Source: Myxococcales bacterium
GTDB lineage: Bacteria; Myxococcota_A; UBA9160; UBA4427
Assembly (NCBI GenBank): GCA_014240165.1
Contig: JAAZXM010000007.1
Span: forward strand, 42,808-106,807
Length of the DNA: 64,000 nucleotides
Reading direction: 5' to 3'
Positions 17,838 to 26,470 of this stretch are shown here, in pieces. Below the pieces are notes generated by a model. It had not been told where the DNA came from. It saw nothing but the letters and a program-made list of their open reading frames with translations, and searched no databases. Both the position numbers and the translations under genes were made by a program. Positions within the stretch are counted from its first letter, which is position 1. Each line of letters opens with the position of its first letter.

Positions 17838-19192
17838 GTGCGTGCCCGCTCGATGCCAGGTCTCGGCGAGACGCCGGATGCATAGGGGAGAATCGTTCTG
17901 AGCATATCGAGCTTGACGTCCAGAGTATGCCCGAGGCCCGAGAGTAGACCCATCACCCTGCCGACGAGAACGAGGTGGCTGGGAACTCGGATGATGGGGT
18001 TTTCCCGGATCAATCGCGGCAAGTCCGCGCCGGCCTCGCGAACAACCTCGGGATCGAGGTAGGTCTGCTCGCGCAATCGTTTCGCTACGTCGAGCAGAAT
18101 GACGGAAATCGCGTGAAGCGATTGCTGGGAATTGCCGCGGGTTTCAAACCCGATTCGGACCAGCGCCTTGCCCATTTCCTCGGCTTTTCCCTGCAAAAGG
18201 GCCGCCGCGAACTCGACCGTGCTCTGGCGAAACGAATCGGGAAGCTGCTTTGACAGTCCAAAGTCGAGAAAGACGATTCGGGGAATTTCACAGCCCGGGC
18301 TCGGGCGCAGTACCAGAAGATTTCCCGGATGCGGATCCGCGTGGAAGAATCCGTGTACGAGTATTTGTTCGCAATAGGCTTCCAGGAGGGATTGCATCAC
18401 CTTCTTGGGCTCGATCTCTGCTGCTTCGAGTTCGCGGATATCGCTGATCTTGATGCCATCGACGAAGTCACTGACGAGAACTCGGGAAGTGGTGAATTCC
18501 CAGTGAATATTCGGAACGCAGAGATCTTCGCGGTGCTGGAAGAATTCGGCGATGCGCTCTGAGTTCATCGCTTCCTTGTAGAAATCCAGTTCGCGAGGGA
18601 GTTGCTCGCGAAATTCGTCGATCAGGGGGACCAGATCGAAATCCCGCTCGAAGAGTCGGATCGCTCGAAAGAGTGCCCCCAAATTGGAGAGGTCCGAAGC
18701 AACCAATTCGCGTATCTCGGGATATTGAACTTTGACCGCGACCCTTCTTCCGTCGGGGAGATGCGCTTCGTGGACCTGGGCGAGGGAGGCCGAGGCCAAT
18801 GGCTCTCGGGAGAAGTCAGCGAATGCTTTCTCCAGGGGCATCTGTAATTCGTGCTCGACAACCGCGCGAATTTCGGAGAAAGGTCGCGGCGGGACGCGAT
18901 CTTGGAGGCGCGAGAGGACCTCGACGTATTCGGGAGGCAAGAGGTCCGAGCGCGCCCCCATGAACTGGCAACCCTTCAGGATCAGCCCTCGGAGTTCGAT
19001 CGCTGCGGCGAAAATCGACTCGGCCGAAGTCTGATGGAAGCGGCGCCAACGCGCCTGATTCCCCGTTCTGTCCCCAACTCGGTCGAGGAGTTGATTGGCC
19101 TTGATGCCCAGGTACACCCGGCCGAAAGTCGCGGCGATGCGGCGCGCACGGTAGGCCCGCCCGCTCAAGGATCTGATCTTTCGACTGGCCAT
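17834..19192 (-). CDS. ABC1/UbiB/AarF-family atypical kinase with KGCQ motif
   Basis: A 452-residue member of the ABC1 (COQ8/UbiB) atypical kinase family. Visible are the family KxGQ region (here K73-G-C-Q76 in ILKGCQFMGARSDLLPPEYV), the Ala-rich nucleotide loop ASASLAQVHEA, the VAIK-like VAVKVQYP, the catalytic HADPHPGN and the metal-binding DFG in VFLDFGLSK. The last hydrophobic part may be membrane-associated. The third KxGQ position is Cys instead of Gly, which is unusual. Family members support quinone biosynthesis or lipid homeostasis through ATPase activity; the exact role here is unknown. A Shine-Dalgarno GGAGAGGG precedes the ATG. Confidence 0.92.
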   Translation of the reverse strand: MASRKIRSLSGRAYRARRIAATFGRVYLGIKANQLLDRVGDRTGNQARWRRFHQTSAESIFAAAIELRGLILKGCQFMGARSDLLPPEYVEVLSRLQDRVPPRPFSEIRAVVEHELQMPLEKAFADFSREPLASASLAQVHEAHLPDGRRVAVKVQYPEIRELVASDLSNLGALFRAIRLFERDFDLVPLIDEFREQLPRELDFYKEAMNSERIAEFFQHREDLCVPNIHWEFTTSRVLVSDFVDGIKISDIRELEAAEIEPKKVMQSLLEAYCEQILVHGFFHADPHPGNLLVLRPSPGCEIPRIVFLDFGLSKQLPDSFRQSTVEFAAALLQGKAEEMGKALVRIGFETRGNSQQSLHAISVILLDVAKRLREQTYLDPEVVREAGADLPRLIRENPIIRVPSHLVLVGRVMGLLSGLGHTLDVKLDMLRTILPYASGVSPRPGIERART

Positions 19193-19213
19193 CGCCCTCT
19201 CCGTCAGGCGACG

Positions 19214-20515
19214 CTACCAGAGGTCGGGGCGATCGGCCGGGCAACTCCATGCGCCGCCGAGATCCTCCCAGTCTTCTTCCTCTTCCTCTTCTTCGTCGAT
19301 GTCCCAGGGAGGGTTGTAGGAACACATCGCCCAGGCGGTTGCGGAGAACTCGAGTACGTAATTGGGTCCCAGGTTTCGGTATTCGAAGGCCTGGGGCTCG
19401 AGCCAGCCCAGGTCCGAGAAGATCTCGAATCCAATGCGTGGGTCGGGCAGGCTGTCGATGTATTCGCCCTCGATCAACTCGGTCAGGCTCTCGGGATAGG
19501 CTTTCTCATCTTCGTAGTATTGTGCGAGAGCGTCGATGATCGCTTGAGCGCGAACATGGCGCGTGAGCGCGTAATCGGCGTCTGTAAGCGCTCTCCCCAC
19601 GAAGAGCGGCAAGAAAACCAGGCAGCTTCCCAGGAGGAGCAGGCCGGCGCGCCGAACTCGTTCCTGTTCGGGTTCAGAGGAGCGCGTGAGGAAGAGAAGC
19701 GCCGTGATGCTCGCGCTGACCACGACCACCCCAATAGCCGACTCGGTCTCGAATTGAGGGAATCGGGCTCGGACCCAGAAGATCGGGAAGAGACAGCCCG
19801 CGGCGAGCCAGAGCCAGCGCAGCCACGGCCTTCTCTTTGTCAGGCCTGATCCGCCGAGGCCGAGGGAGAGGCCGAGCATCAGCCCGCAGAGGCCGTAGGC
19901 GCCGATTTCCAACCCGACCAAGGGGATGGCGGGCCAAGGTGAGAAGTTGAAGGCGAGATTTTCGTCGCTTCCCGTCGAGTTGCGAATCACCGCAACGATG
20001 GCGAAGAAAATCGGGAGGTAGAGCAGAGCCTGCCAATGTGCGCGCAGGCGCAGACCTCGCTCCGCCAGGAGCGGCGAAGAGAGGGTGAGCCCGAGGGCGA
20101 CCCCGGTGACCAGGATGACCACGGAAGCGCGCCAGTGAAAGAATTCCCAAACCTGGAGGGCTGAAGAGAGCCCGTAGAAGATCATGATCACCACGCAGCT
20201 GAGGCTGCAGATCCCAATGGCACGTGCGACCGCGGAGCGGGTCGCGTAGACAAGCAGGGCCAAGCCGAGAATTGCGGGAGAAGCGAATACGGCGAGACCG
20301 TGGATCCAACTCTCCAGGTTCTCGTCCACCCATTCCGTTTCCCGGAGAAAAGCGGTGGGCTGCCAGGGGCTGTGGATTCGCCCCATCTCGGTGCCGCCCA
20401 ATCCGTGATGGATAAACGCCGCGTACGCCACCATGGCCAGCGCCGTCGCCCAGCCCAGCAGGGGCAAGCGAGAAGGGGGAGGGTCAGGCGAGAGTATTCC
20501 GGGTGGGCGTTTCAC
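19214..20515 (-). CDS. Unrecognised multi-pass membrane protein with pseudopilin-like C-terminal domain
   Basis: A 433-residue protein starting at GTG. I do not recognise the whole. The first about 305 residues hold roughly nine hydrophobic helices, such as LLGWATALAMVAYAAFIHH and RRAGLLLLGSCLVFLPLFVG. The remaining part is soluble: RAQAIIDALAQYYEDEKAYP followed by ESLTEL and SLPDPRIGFEIF resembles the C-terminal domain of GspG-type pseudopilins, where a helix precedes YP and a LPDP turn. The protein ends with an acidic patch (DIDEEEEEEEDWEDLGG) and a Cys-containing tail. It lies 21 bp upstream of the UbiB-like gene on the same strand and may be cotranscribed. Function unknown. Confidence 0.75.
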   Translation of the reverse strand: MKRPPGILSPDPPPSRLPLLGWATALAMVAYAAFIHHGLGGTEMGRIHSPWQPTAFLRETEWVDENLESWIHGLAVFASPAILGLALLVYATRSAVARAIGICSLSCVVIMIFYGLSSALQVWEFFHWRASVVILVTGVALGLTLSSPLLAERGLRLRAHWQALLYLPIFFAIVAVIRNSTGSDENLAFNFSPWPAIPLVGLEIGAYGLCGLMLGLSLGLGGSGLTKRRPWLRWLWLAAGCLFPIFWVRARFPQFETESAIGVVVVSASITALLFLTRSSEPEQERVRRAGLLLLGSCLVFLPLFVGRALTDADYALTRHVRAQAIIDALAQYYEDEKAYPESLTELIEGEYIDSLPDPRIGFEIFSDLGWLEPQAFEYRNLGPNYVLEFSATAWAMCSYNPPWDIDEEEEEEEDWEDLGGAWSCPADRPDLW

Positions 20516-20560
20516 TCGATCGTCGGCTGCCTCGGGTTCCGGGGAGTCCCCTTGGATTCT

Positions 20561-20598
20561 TGGGGGTACGAACCCCCATATGGCGACTGCGCAGTATA
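20561..20598 (-). promoter_or_regulatory. Hairpin and -10-like TATACT upstream of the membrane-protein gene
   Basis: On the minus strand a TATACT (-10-like, 20598-20593) lies about 80 bp before the GTG start, with no good -35. Between it and the gene, TGGGGGT (20561-20567) pairs perfectly with ACCCCCA (20572-20578) around ACGA, so the leader RNA could fold. The shorter palindrome GGGGA-G-TCCCC (20541-20551) follows. Evidence is positional only. Confidence 0.3.
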
Positions 20599-20682
20599 AG
20601 ACTAGCGGCTCCAGTCCTTGATTAAGGCGAATTTTCTCGAATTTACTTCGGAAAGCATTCGTTCTTCGCGTAAGGTGGAGAC

Positions 20683-21093
20683 ATGCAGGATGTTCGCGGG
20701 ATCATGAGCACCCAGATCGTTGCTATTGGTGCTGGTGATCTTCTGCTGACGGCCCATGACATCATGCGCTTGGGCGATGTCCGTCACATGCCCGTGGTCA
20801 GGTCGGGGAGATTGGTGGGTGTGGTCTCCGAACGTGATCTCTTGCGAGCGCTGCCTTCTCATCTCGGCGATGTCGAGGTGGAGGGGGACCGGCGCTTCCT
20901 GAATAGCGTGCCGGTGAGCCGGGTGATGTCCAGCCCGGCCATCGTGATCGACGCCAAGGCGACGGTGCGCGAAGCCGCGCGCGTGATGGCGGAAAAGAAG
21001 ATCGGCTGCCTGCCCGTGATGGATGATATGGGTCGACTGCTGGGGATCGTCACCGAGATCGATATTCTCCGGGTGGTTGCCGAGGGGCACTAG
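20683..21093 (+). CDS. Paired CBS-domain protein
   Basis: A 136-residue protein made entirely of two CBS motifs (a Bateman module): DVRHMPVVRSGRLVGVVSERDLL and KKIGCLPVMDDMGRLLGIVTEIDIL are the two nucleotide-contact halves, each ending with the typical S/T-x-x-D. Such modules sense adenosine nucleotides (AMP, ATP, SAM) and regulate partner proteins, but no partner domain is fused here. The start has GGTGGAG upstream. A universal stress protein gene follows after 259 bp on the same strand, a pairing consistent with energy or stress sensing. Confidence 0.92.
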   Translation: MQDVRGIMSTQIVAIGAGDLLLTAHDIMRLGDVRHMPVVRSGRLVGVVSERDLLRALPSHLGDVEVEGDRRFLNSVPVSRVMSSPAIVIDAKATVREAARVMAEKKIGCLPVMDDMGRLLGIVTEIDILRVVAEGH

Positions 21094-21267
21094 AAAAGCC
21101 GGTTCCCTCCCGCCCGAGGGGCAGCGAACCCCACTGCCGCCACCGGAGCACGAGCTTCGGCGGCTCTCAGCGGGGCAAGAGCGTCAAATTGCGCGTCCCT
21201 CCGGGGTTCCGTATCCTACGGGGCATCCATTCCCTGGGGATTGATTCCGCGGGGGATTTCTAAAGAC

Positions 21268-21298
21268 GCAAGGCTGAAGGCTTCTCGCCTCGCCTTGC
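21268..21298 (+). other. Inverted repeat in the leader region of the USP gene
   Basis: GCAAGGC (21268-21274) pairs with GCCTTGC (21292-21298) around 17 bases, 54 bp upstream of the USP start. It has no T-run. It may be a leader structure or the terminator of the preceding CBS gene; I cannot decide. Confidence 0.3.
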
Positions 21299-21352
21299 CA
21301 CCCTTCAAACCTGAAGCTTTGACGGGCACCCCTGCCCAGTGTGAGGACCAGC

Positions 21353-22174
21353 ATGACCGAGACGATTCTGGTAGCGACGGACGGATCCGCAGATGGAAAC
21401 TCTGCCGAACGCCTGGGGATCACTCTGGCCGCCCGCCTCCGGGTGAGGGTCGCCGGCATCACCGTGATCGAGGAAGCGAAGAGCCAGGCCCCAGACAGCC
21501 CGGGGCTGACGCTGCCCCCGTTCCCGGAGGCCGAGTTGACTGGTTTCTACCGCGCGCGGGCGGATGCGCTTGCCAGCCGCTTTGCCGAGCGTGCGCGTGC
21601 CGATGGCGTCGAGGCGAATTGCGAGATCGTCCAGGGTCGAGTGGATGATCGGGTGGTCAGCAAGTTGGAGAATTTCGACATGCTGGTGATCGGCCGGGAT
21701 GGCCGGCCTTCGGATACCAAGGGCGCCCTGATCGGATCGAACGCCGAATCCATCATCCGGAAGACCTCCAAATCCACGGTGGTTGTGCCCTTCGGTGCAT
21801 CTCTCTCGGGACCGCTGGTCCTGGGCTTCGACGGTTCCCCGGGCTCGCGGATCGCAGCGGCCACGGCCGTGAAATTGGCCAATGGTCTCGGCGAACCGGT
21901 TCATGTCTTCGTCGACTCCAAGGATAAGGGCAGGGCGGTCGCACGCTTCGAGGAGGCTCGCCAATTGCTCGGCGATCTTTCGCTCCCCATGCGGGAGACG
22001 TCCTCAACCTTGGGCCGCCCCGACGTAAAACTCGTGGACACAGCTCGCGAGGTTCGAGCGGGATTGATTGTCATCGGCGCATTCGGTCGCAACCGAATCA
22101 CCGATTTCTTCCTGGGAAGCAATGCGGCCTCGGTCGTTCGCACGGCGCCGGTAGCCGTTCTGCTCGCCCGATAG
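21353..22174 (+). CDS. Tandem universal stress protein (two UspA domains)
   Basis: A 273-residue protein with two UspA domains. The first (about 3-140) begins ETILVATDGS and ends KSTVVVP; the second (about 148-273) begins LVLGFDGSPGS and contains GAFGRNRITDFFLGSNA, which fits the ATP-binding pattern G-2X-G-9X-G(S/T). The corresponding loop in the first domain is one residue longer (GRDG...GSNA), so the second domain is the better ATP-binding candidate. The ATG at 21353 follows GTGAGGA. It is close upstream of rnhB (8 bp), suggesting cotranscription. Confidence 0.92.
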   Translation: MTETILVATDGSADGNSAERLGITLAARLRVRVAGITVIEEAKSQAPDSPGLTLPPFPEAELTGFYRARADALASRFAERARADGVEANCEIVQGRVDDRVVSKLENFDMLVIGRDGRPSDTKGALIGSNAESIIRKTSKSTVVVPFGASLSGPLVLGFDGSPGSRIAAATAVKLANGLGEPVHVFVDSKDKGRAVARFEEARQLLGDLSLPMRETSSTLGRPDVKLVDTAREVRAGLIVIGAFGRNRITDFFLGSNAASVVRTAPVAVLLAR

Positions 22175-22182
22175 GGGAGGGC

Positions 22183-23022
22183 GTGTCGCCCGCGGATGAG
22201 CGAGTCGATGGCCCCGGTAAGGAATCGCTCGATTTATCCAAGCTCCCCCTGGCGAAACTACGCGAACACGTTGCCCGGCTCGCAAGCGAAGACGAAGCCG
22301 AGCGCCTCGCCCGAGCCTTGCAGGGAGATGCACGCGCGGGAGCGCGCGCGTTGGGCGATCGAACCCTAAGGAAGATCGAGGCGAAGCGCGCCGATCGCCG
22401 GCGCATCGCAGCGCTCTTCGAGGGAAGGGCTCGCCTGCTGCTTCAAGGCTGCCGTACTGTGGCGGGCGTGGATGAGGTTGGCGTGGGACCCCTGGCGGGC
22501 CCGGTGGTGGCGGCGGCGGTTGCGCTTCCCGAGAAGGTGGATTTGCCCGGCCTGAACGACTCGAAGAAGGTGTCCGCTTCCGATCGCGAGCGCTTGGCCA
22601 CGGCCATTCGCGAGCAGGCATTGGGCGTTGCCATCGGCGAGGTCTCAGCCCTGGAAATCGATCGCATGAATATCTTTCGGGCGGGTCTAGAAGCCATGCG
22701 CCGGGCGGCGGCGGCATTGGCGGACCGTCTCGAACTCGATCATCTGATGGTGGACGCCCGAACCATTCCCGACCTGGATATCCCCCAAACTTCCCTGATT
22801 CGAGGGGATTCGATCGACGGTTCCATCGCTGCTGCTTCCATCGTCGCCAAGGTCTACCGCGACGGGATCATGCAGAAACTCGAAATCGAATATCCCGGCT
22901 ACGGTTTCGGGCGGAATATGGGCTATGGAACGGCCGAACACGTAGGGGCATTGGGTCGCCTGGGTGCTTCACCCGCGCATCGTCAATCCTTCGCACCCGT
23001 GGCAGCGACTCTGGGGCGTTGA
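22183..23022 (+). CDS. rnhB: Ribonuclease HII with N-terminal extension and GVG motif
   Basis: A 279-residue RNase HII, which cuts RNA of RNA/DNA hybrids and starts removal of single ribonucleotides from DNA. About 90 extra N-terminal residues precede the catalytic domain, resembling the helical substrate-binding extension of Bacillus-type RNases HII. The catalytic motif is DEVGVGPLAGP: D97 and E98 are kept, but the GRG that reads the 2'-hydroxyl is G100-V101-G102. Other acidic residues sit in MVDARTIPD and RGDSIDGSIAAASIVAKVYRD. Start is GTG at 22183 with GGGGAGG upstream. truD follows one base after the stop. Confidence 0.92.
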   Translation: MSPADERVDGPGKESLDLSKLPLAKLREHVARLASEDEAERLARALQGDARAGARALGDRTLRKIEAKRADRRRIAALFEGRARLLLQGCRTVAGVDEVGVGPLAGPVVAAAVALPEKVDLPGLNDSKKVSASDRERLATAIREQALGVAIGEVSALEIDRMNIFRAGLEAMRRAAAALADRLELDHLMVDARTIPDLDIPQTSLIRGDSIDGSIAAASIVAKVYRDGIMQKLEIEYPGYGFGRNMGYGTAEHVGALGRLGASPAHRQSFAPVAATLGR

Positions 23023-23023
23023 A

Positions 23024-24022
23024 ATGAGCGGTGGACCTCTATTCCGGGCGGAGCCCGAAGATTTTCGGGTGGACGAAATTGCTCTCTATCCGCCGTCGGG
23101 CAGCGGCGGGCATACTTTTGTGCGGATCGAGAAGCGTCTGCTGACCAGCGACGGGGTCGCGCGCCAGTTGGCGGCGATTGCAGGGGTTCCCGCCCGGGAT
23201 GTGGGATACGCCGGGCGGAAGGATCGCGTCGCGCTCACGACCCAGTGGATGTCGGTTCCCGGTCTCGATCCCGAAAAAGCGCTCGGGCTGAAGCTCGAGG
23301 GTGTGCGGATCCTGGAGGCCGTTGCTCATCCTCATAAATTGAGGACGGGCCAGCTCAGGGGTAATCGCTTCACGATTCGGGTTCGCAGTGTGGACGATGC
23401 TGCGGAAGCCGAGGCCCGGGAAGTCCTGGAGCGAGCGGTCGCTGTCGGGATGGCCAATCCCTTTGGCGCCCAGCGCTTCGGTCACAAGGGAAGGAACGCC
23501 GATCAAGGGCGCCAATTGCTGGAGGGAAAGCGGGCACCCCGAGATCGCCGCAAGGCTCGTTTTCTTCTCTCAGCGCTGCAGTCCGAGGTATTCAACCGAG
23601 TTCTCTCCGAGAGACCGTTGCCGCTTGAAGCCGTCGAAGTGGGGGACGTGGCTCAGGTCGTCGAGTCCGGGGGCCTCTTCATCGTCGAAGATGTCGAGGC
23701 GGAAGCCGAACGCGCCCGAAATTTCGAGATCAGCGCGACAGGGCCAATCTTCGGCAAGAAGATGGTGGAACCCGCCGGTGCGGTGGCGGTCCGGGAGGCG
23801 GAAGTGATGACCGCCATGGGGATTCCCTCGGCCCAGGATCTCGTGCCGCCCCGCGGAATCCGTCTTCCCGGGGGTCGCCGGCCGCTGCGCGTTCGCCCGC
23901 AGGATCCTTCCATGATTCGCGACGATGACGGCTTGTTGCTCGAATTCGGACTTCCTTCCGGGAGCTATGCCACGGTGCTCCTCGCACAACTCTTTCCCGG
24001 CCTGCGGGAAGGCAAGGGGTGA
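23024..24022 (+). CDS. truD: tRNA pseudouridine(13) synthase TruD
   Basis: A 332-residue pseudouridine synthase of the TruD family, which modifies U13 of tRNA-Glu. The amino end FRAEPEDFRVDEIALYPPSG and the catalytic motif GYAGRKDRVA (nucleophile D67) are diagnostic, as are NRFTIRVR and MANPFGAQRFG. The insertion domain (about 170-290) and the C-terminal FGLPSGSYATVLLAQL are also visible. The ATG at 23024 comes one base after the rnhB stop and gives the normal family start; a longer frame inside rnhB is rejected. Confidence 0.94.
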   Translation: MSGGPLFRAEPEDFRVDEIALYPPSGSGGHTFVRIEKRLLTSDGVARQLAAIAGVPARDVGYAGRKDRVALTTQWMSVPGLDPEKALGLKLEGVRILEAVAHPHKLRTGQLRGNRFTIRVRSVDDAAEAEAREVLERAVAVGMANPFGAQRFGHKGRNADQGRQLLEGKRAPRDRRKARFLLSALQSEVFNRVLSERPLPLEAVEVGDVAQVVESGGLFIVEDVEAEAERARNFEISATGPIFGKKMVEPAGAVAVREAEVMTAMGIPSAQDLVPPRGIRLPGGRRPLRVRPQDPSMIRDDDGLLLEFGLPSGSYATVLLAQLFPGLREGKG

Positions 24023-24119
24023 TGCCTCGCTTGAGTGGTAGCCTTGGGCGACGGGGTTATTCTCTTTCGGCTGGTGTCAGTCAAGGATTCTGCACCCTTT
24101 CCACTAGAGAGGATTTTCC

Positions 24120-25079
24120 ATGCCTATTCACGGCAGTCTCGCCGAGCTCGTCGGCAACACAGCGCTGGTTCGGTTGAACCGGCTCGGCGAAGGACTGAAC
24201 GCAGACGTCGTCGTCAAATTGGAGAGCCGGAATCCCTGCAATAGCGTCAAGGACAGAATCGGCCTGGCCATGATCGAAGCTGCCGAAAAGGAAGGTTTGA
24301 TCAAGCCCGGGGAAACCACCATTGTCGAGCCGACAAGTGGCAACACCGGCATCGCTCTCTGCTTTCTTGCCGCGGTCAAGGGTTACGATTGCGTGATCGT
24401 CATGCCCGATACCATGAGTCCGGAACGCCGAGTCACCATGCGTGCATTCGGGGCGAAGCTCATCCTGACCGAGGGGGCCAAGGGGATGAAGGGCGCAATC
24501 GAGAAAGCGATGGAAGTTCACGATTCTCTTCCGAATTGCTTCATGCCCCAGCAATTTCGTAATCCCGCGAATCCTCAAGTCCACCTCGAAACCACCGGGC
24601 CGGAGATTTGGGACGATACGGACGGTGGGGTGGATGCCCTTGTGGCCGGGGTGGGGACGGGCGGAACGATCACCGGCGTTTCTCGCTTCATCAAGCCGAA
24701 GAAGCCGAGCTTTCAGGCCATTGCGGTGGAGCCTGCGGACAGCCCCGTGCTGGCGGGCGGTTCGCCCGGGCCACACAAGATCCAGGGGATCGGAGCCGGG
24801 TTTGTGCCGGATGTGCTCGATGCATCCCAGGTTGACGACATCATCGCGATCTCCAACGAGGAAGCCGTGCAGACATCGCTTCGATTGGCCCGGGAAGAAG
24901 GCATTCTCTGCGGGATCTCATCCGGTGCGAACGTGGCGGCTGCTTTGAAATACGCCGCCAAGGAGGAGAACCAGGGGAAGATGATTGTGGCGATCGTTTG
25001 CGATTTTGGGGAACGCTATGTGCAGACCGTTCTCTTCGATTCGCTGCGTTACGAAGGAAGTGATCAGGTTGGAGCCTGA
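24120..25079 (+). CDS. cysK: Cysteine synthase A (O-acetylserine sulfhydrylase)
   Basis: A 319-residue PLP enzyme that makes cysteine from O-acetylserine and sulphide. The PLP lysine is K44 in [11 protein letters not shown]. The substrate loop [10 protein letters not shown], the phosphate-binding [10 protein letters not shown] and the PLP-ring Ser in [10 protein letters not shown] are all present. The length is that of CysK rather than the longer cystathionine beta-synthase. The start has GAGAGGA upstream; the gene follows truD by 97 bp. A gamma carbonic anhydrase-like gene follows closely. Confidence 0.94.
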   Translation: MPIHGSLAELVGNTALVRLNRLGEGLNADVVVKLESRNPCNSVKDRIGLAMIEAAEKEGLIKPGETTIVEPTSGNTGIALCFLAAVKGYDCVIVMPDTMSPERRVTMRAFGAKLILTEGAKGMKGAIEKAMEVHDSLPNCFMPQQFRNPANPQVHLETTGPEIWDDTDGGVDALVAGVGTGGTITGVSRFIKPKKPSFQAIAVEPADSPVLAGGSPGPHKIQGIGAGFVPDVLDASQVDDIIAISNEEAVQTSLRLAREEGILCGISSGANVAAALKYAAKEENQGKMIVAIVCDFGERYVQTVLFDSLRYEGSDQVGA

Positions 25080-25085
25080 AACGTC

Positions 25086-25706
25086 ATGGTATCGCGTGCC
25101 GAAGAACTCTCGGCGGCGGGTTTGAGACCCCCCGGGCTCCCGCAATCCGGGTTCGGTGAGCCGATCATTCGCAGCTTTGGCGACCATGAACCGCGAATAG
25201 ACGCTTCGGCGTGGGTAGCGCCGGGTGCCGTGGTCGTGGGTGATGTGGTGATCGGTGCCGATTCGAGTATCTGGTACGGAGCCGTGGTGCGAGGTGATGT
25301 TCACCACATTCGAATCGGAGCTCGGACGAATATCCAGGATCAAGCGACGGTCCATGTCACGCGAGATCGTTTTCCCAGCCTGATTGGCGACGAGGTGACC
25401 GTCGGCCACCGTGCAGTTGTGCACGGGTGTATGGTTCGCGACGCTGCGCTGATCGGAATCGGTGCAATCGTTCTCGACGGTGCAGAGGTGGGCGAGGCCG
25501 CCTTGATCGCCGCAGGAGCCGTTGTGACCCCGGGGACGCGAATACCTCCGGGCCAATTGGCAGTGGGTATTCCGGCGAAGCCGGTGCGAAAGCTGGACCC
25601 GGGCGAGATCGAACTTCAGACCGAGCGTACGCTCGGATACGTCGAGACCGCGAAAGAACATGCCGCTGCGCATTTCGTCGGGCAGACCCGTAGCGAGGAA
25701 AGATGA
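25086..25706 (+). CDS. Gamma-carbonic-anhydrase-family hexapeptide protein
   Basis: A 206-residue left-handed beta-helix protein with repeated hexapeptide turns (SAWVAPGAVVVGDVVIGA and so on). Candidate metal ligands are H90 (QATVHV), H108 (VGHRAVV) and H113 (VVHGCM), the three-histidine set of gamma carbonic anhydrases such as YrdA/PaaY/Cam. The C-terminal helix is short. Many relatives have no proven anhydrase activity. The gene begins 6 bp after cysK. The start chosen adds an amino-terminal 20 residues of doubtful use; the Shine-Dalgarno is weak and a later start is possible. Confidence 0.88.
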   Translation: MVSRAEELSAAGLRPPGLPQSGFGEPIIRSFGDHEPRIDASAWVAPGAVVVGDVVIGADSSIWYGAVVRGDVHHIRIGARTNIQDQATVHVTRDRFPSLIGDEVTVGHRAVVHGCMVRDAALIGIGAIVLDGAEVGEAALIAAGAVVTPGTRIPPGQLAVGIPAKPVRKLDPGEIELQTERTLGYVETAKEHAAAHFVGQTRSEER

Positions 25707-25735
25707 GTCCGAATCACTCGAAGGTGTTTGTCTAG

Positions 25736-26398
25736 ATGGTCTCGTCGTCGGAGAAGGTCGGCCGGGCCGAGCGAAAGGCGCAATCCCGCCAGCAGATTCT
25801 CCAGGCGGCCCGGGATGTTTTTTTTCGCGACGGATTCATGGCTGCGAACCTCGATGAAGTCGCCGAGATTGCAGGAGTGGCCAAGGGCACGCTCTATCGG
25901 TATTTCGAGAGCAAGGCGGATCTCTACGTTGCCGTTCTCGCCGACAACGGCGATGCGTTTACCGAGCGAATGCACGAAGCCATCGCGTCGGCCGAATCGG
26001 GGATCGAGCAGGTCGAGGGAATCGCTCGCTTCTACCACGATTATTGGATTCGAAATCCCCAATATTTTCAAATTTTCTGGGCGATCGACAACCAATCCGT
26101 GATCGGGGAATTGCCGCCCGAGGTGGTGAGTGCAGTCTCTCAACTCTGGGAGCGGAACCTTTCGATTCTCAGCACCGCGCTGAAACGGGCGATGGCGGAG
26201 GGGAGCCTCGTTGAGTGTGATGCTTGGGAGGTTGCACAGATCCTCTGGACAACGGCGAACGCGTTGATCCAAGCGGATGCGACGGGCCCTCGACGAGAAT
26301 TGCGACGGCTTCCCCTCGAGCAGGTTTTCCACGATGCGGTTCGCTACATCCTGCGCGGGCTCGCAGCGCCGGGTTCTCGGCTCTTCGAAAACCCTTGA
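25736..26398 (+). CDS. TetR-family transcriptional regulator
   Basis: A 220-residue regulator. The N-terminal helix-turn-helix is clear: QSRQQILQAARDVFFRDGF, then LDEVAEIAGVAKGTLYRYFESKADLY. The C-terminal ligand domain (about 75-210) is helical, with FYHDYWIRNPQYFQIFWAIDNQ resembling regulators of fatty acid or solvent stress. No target can be named; a TetR site may be near, but no clear palindrome sits in the 30 bp upstream. It follows the carbonic anhydrase gene on the same strand and converges on a small membrane protein gene. Confidence 0.93.
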   Translation: MVSSSEKVGRAERKAQSRQQILQAARDVFFRDGFMAANLDEVAEIAGVAKGTLYRYFESKADLYVAVLADNGDAFTERMHEAIASAESGIEQVEGIARFYHDYWIRNPQYFQIFWAIDNQSVIGELPPEVVSAVSQLWERNLSILSTALKRAMAEGSLVECDAWEVAQILWTTANALIQADATGPRRELRRLPLEQVFHDAVRYILRGLAAPGSRLFENP

Positions 26399-26470
26399 GC
26401 AACGCCGCTTTCGCGCGCCCGAGGTCGTGAGCCCCGGGAGACAAGAAGCCGTCCGATCGTTTTGAGCGGC

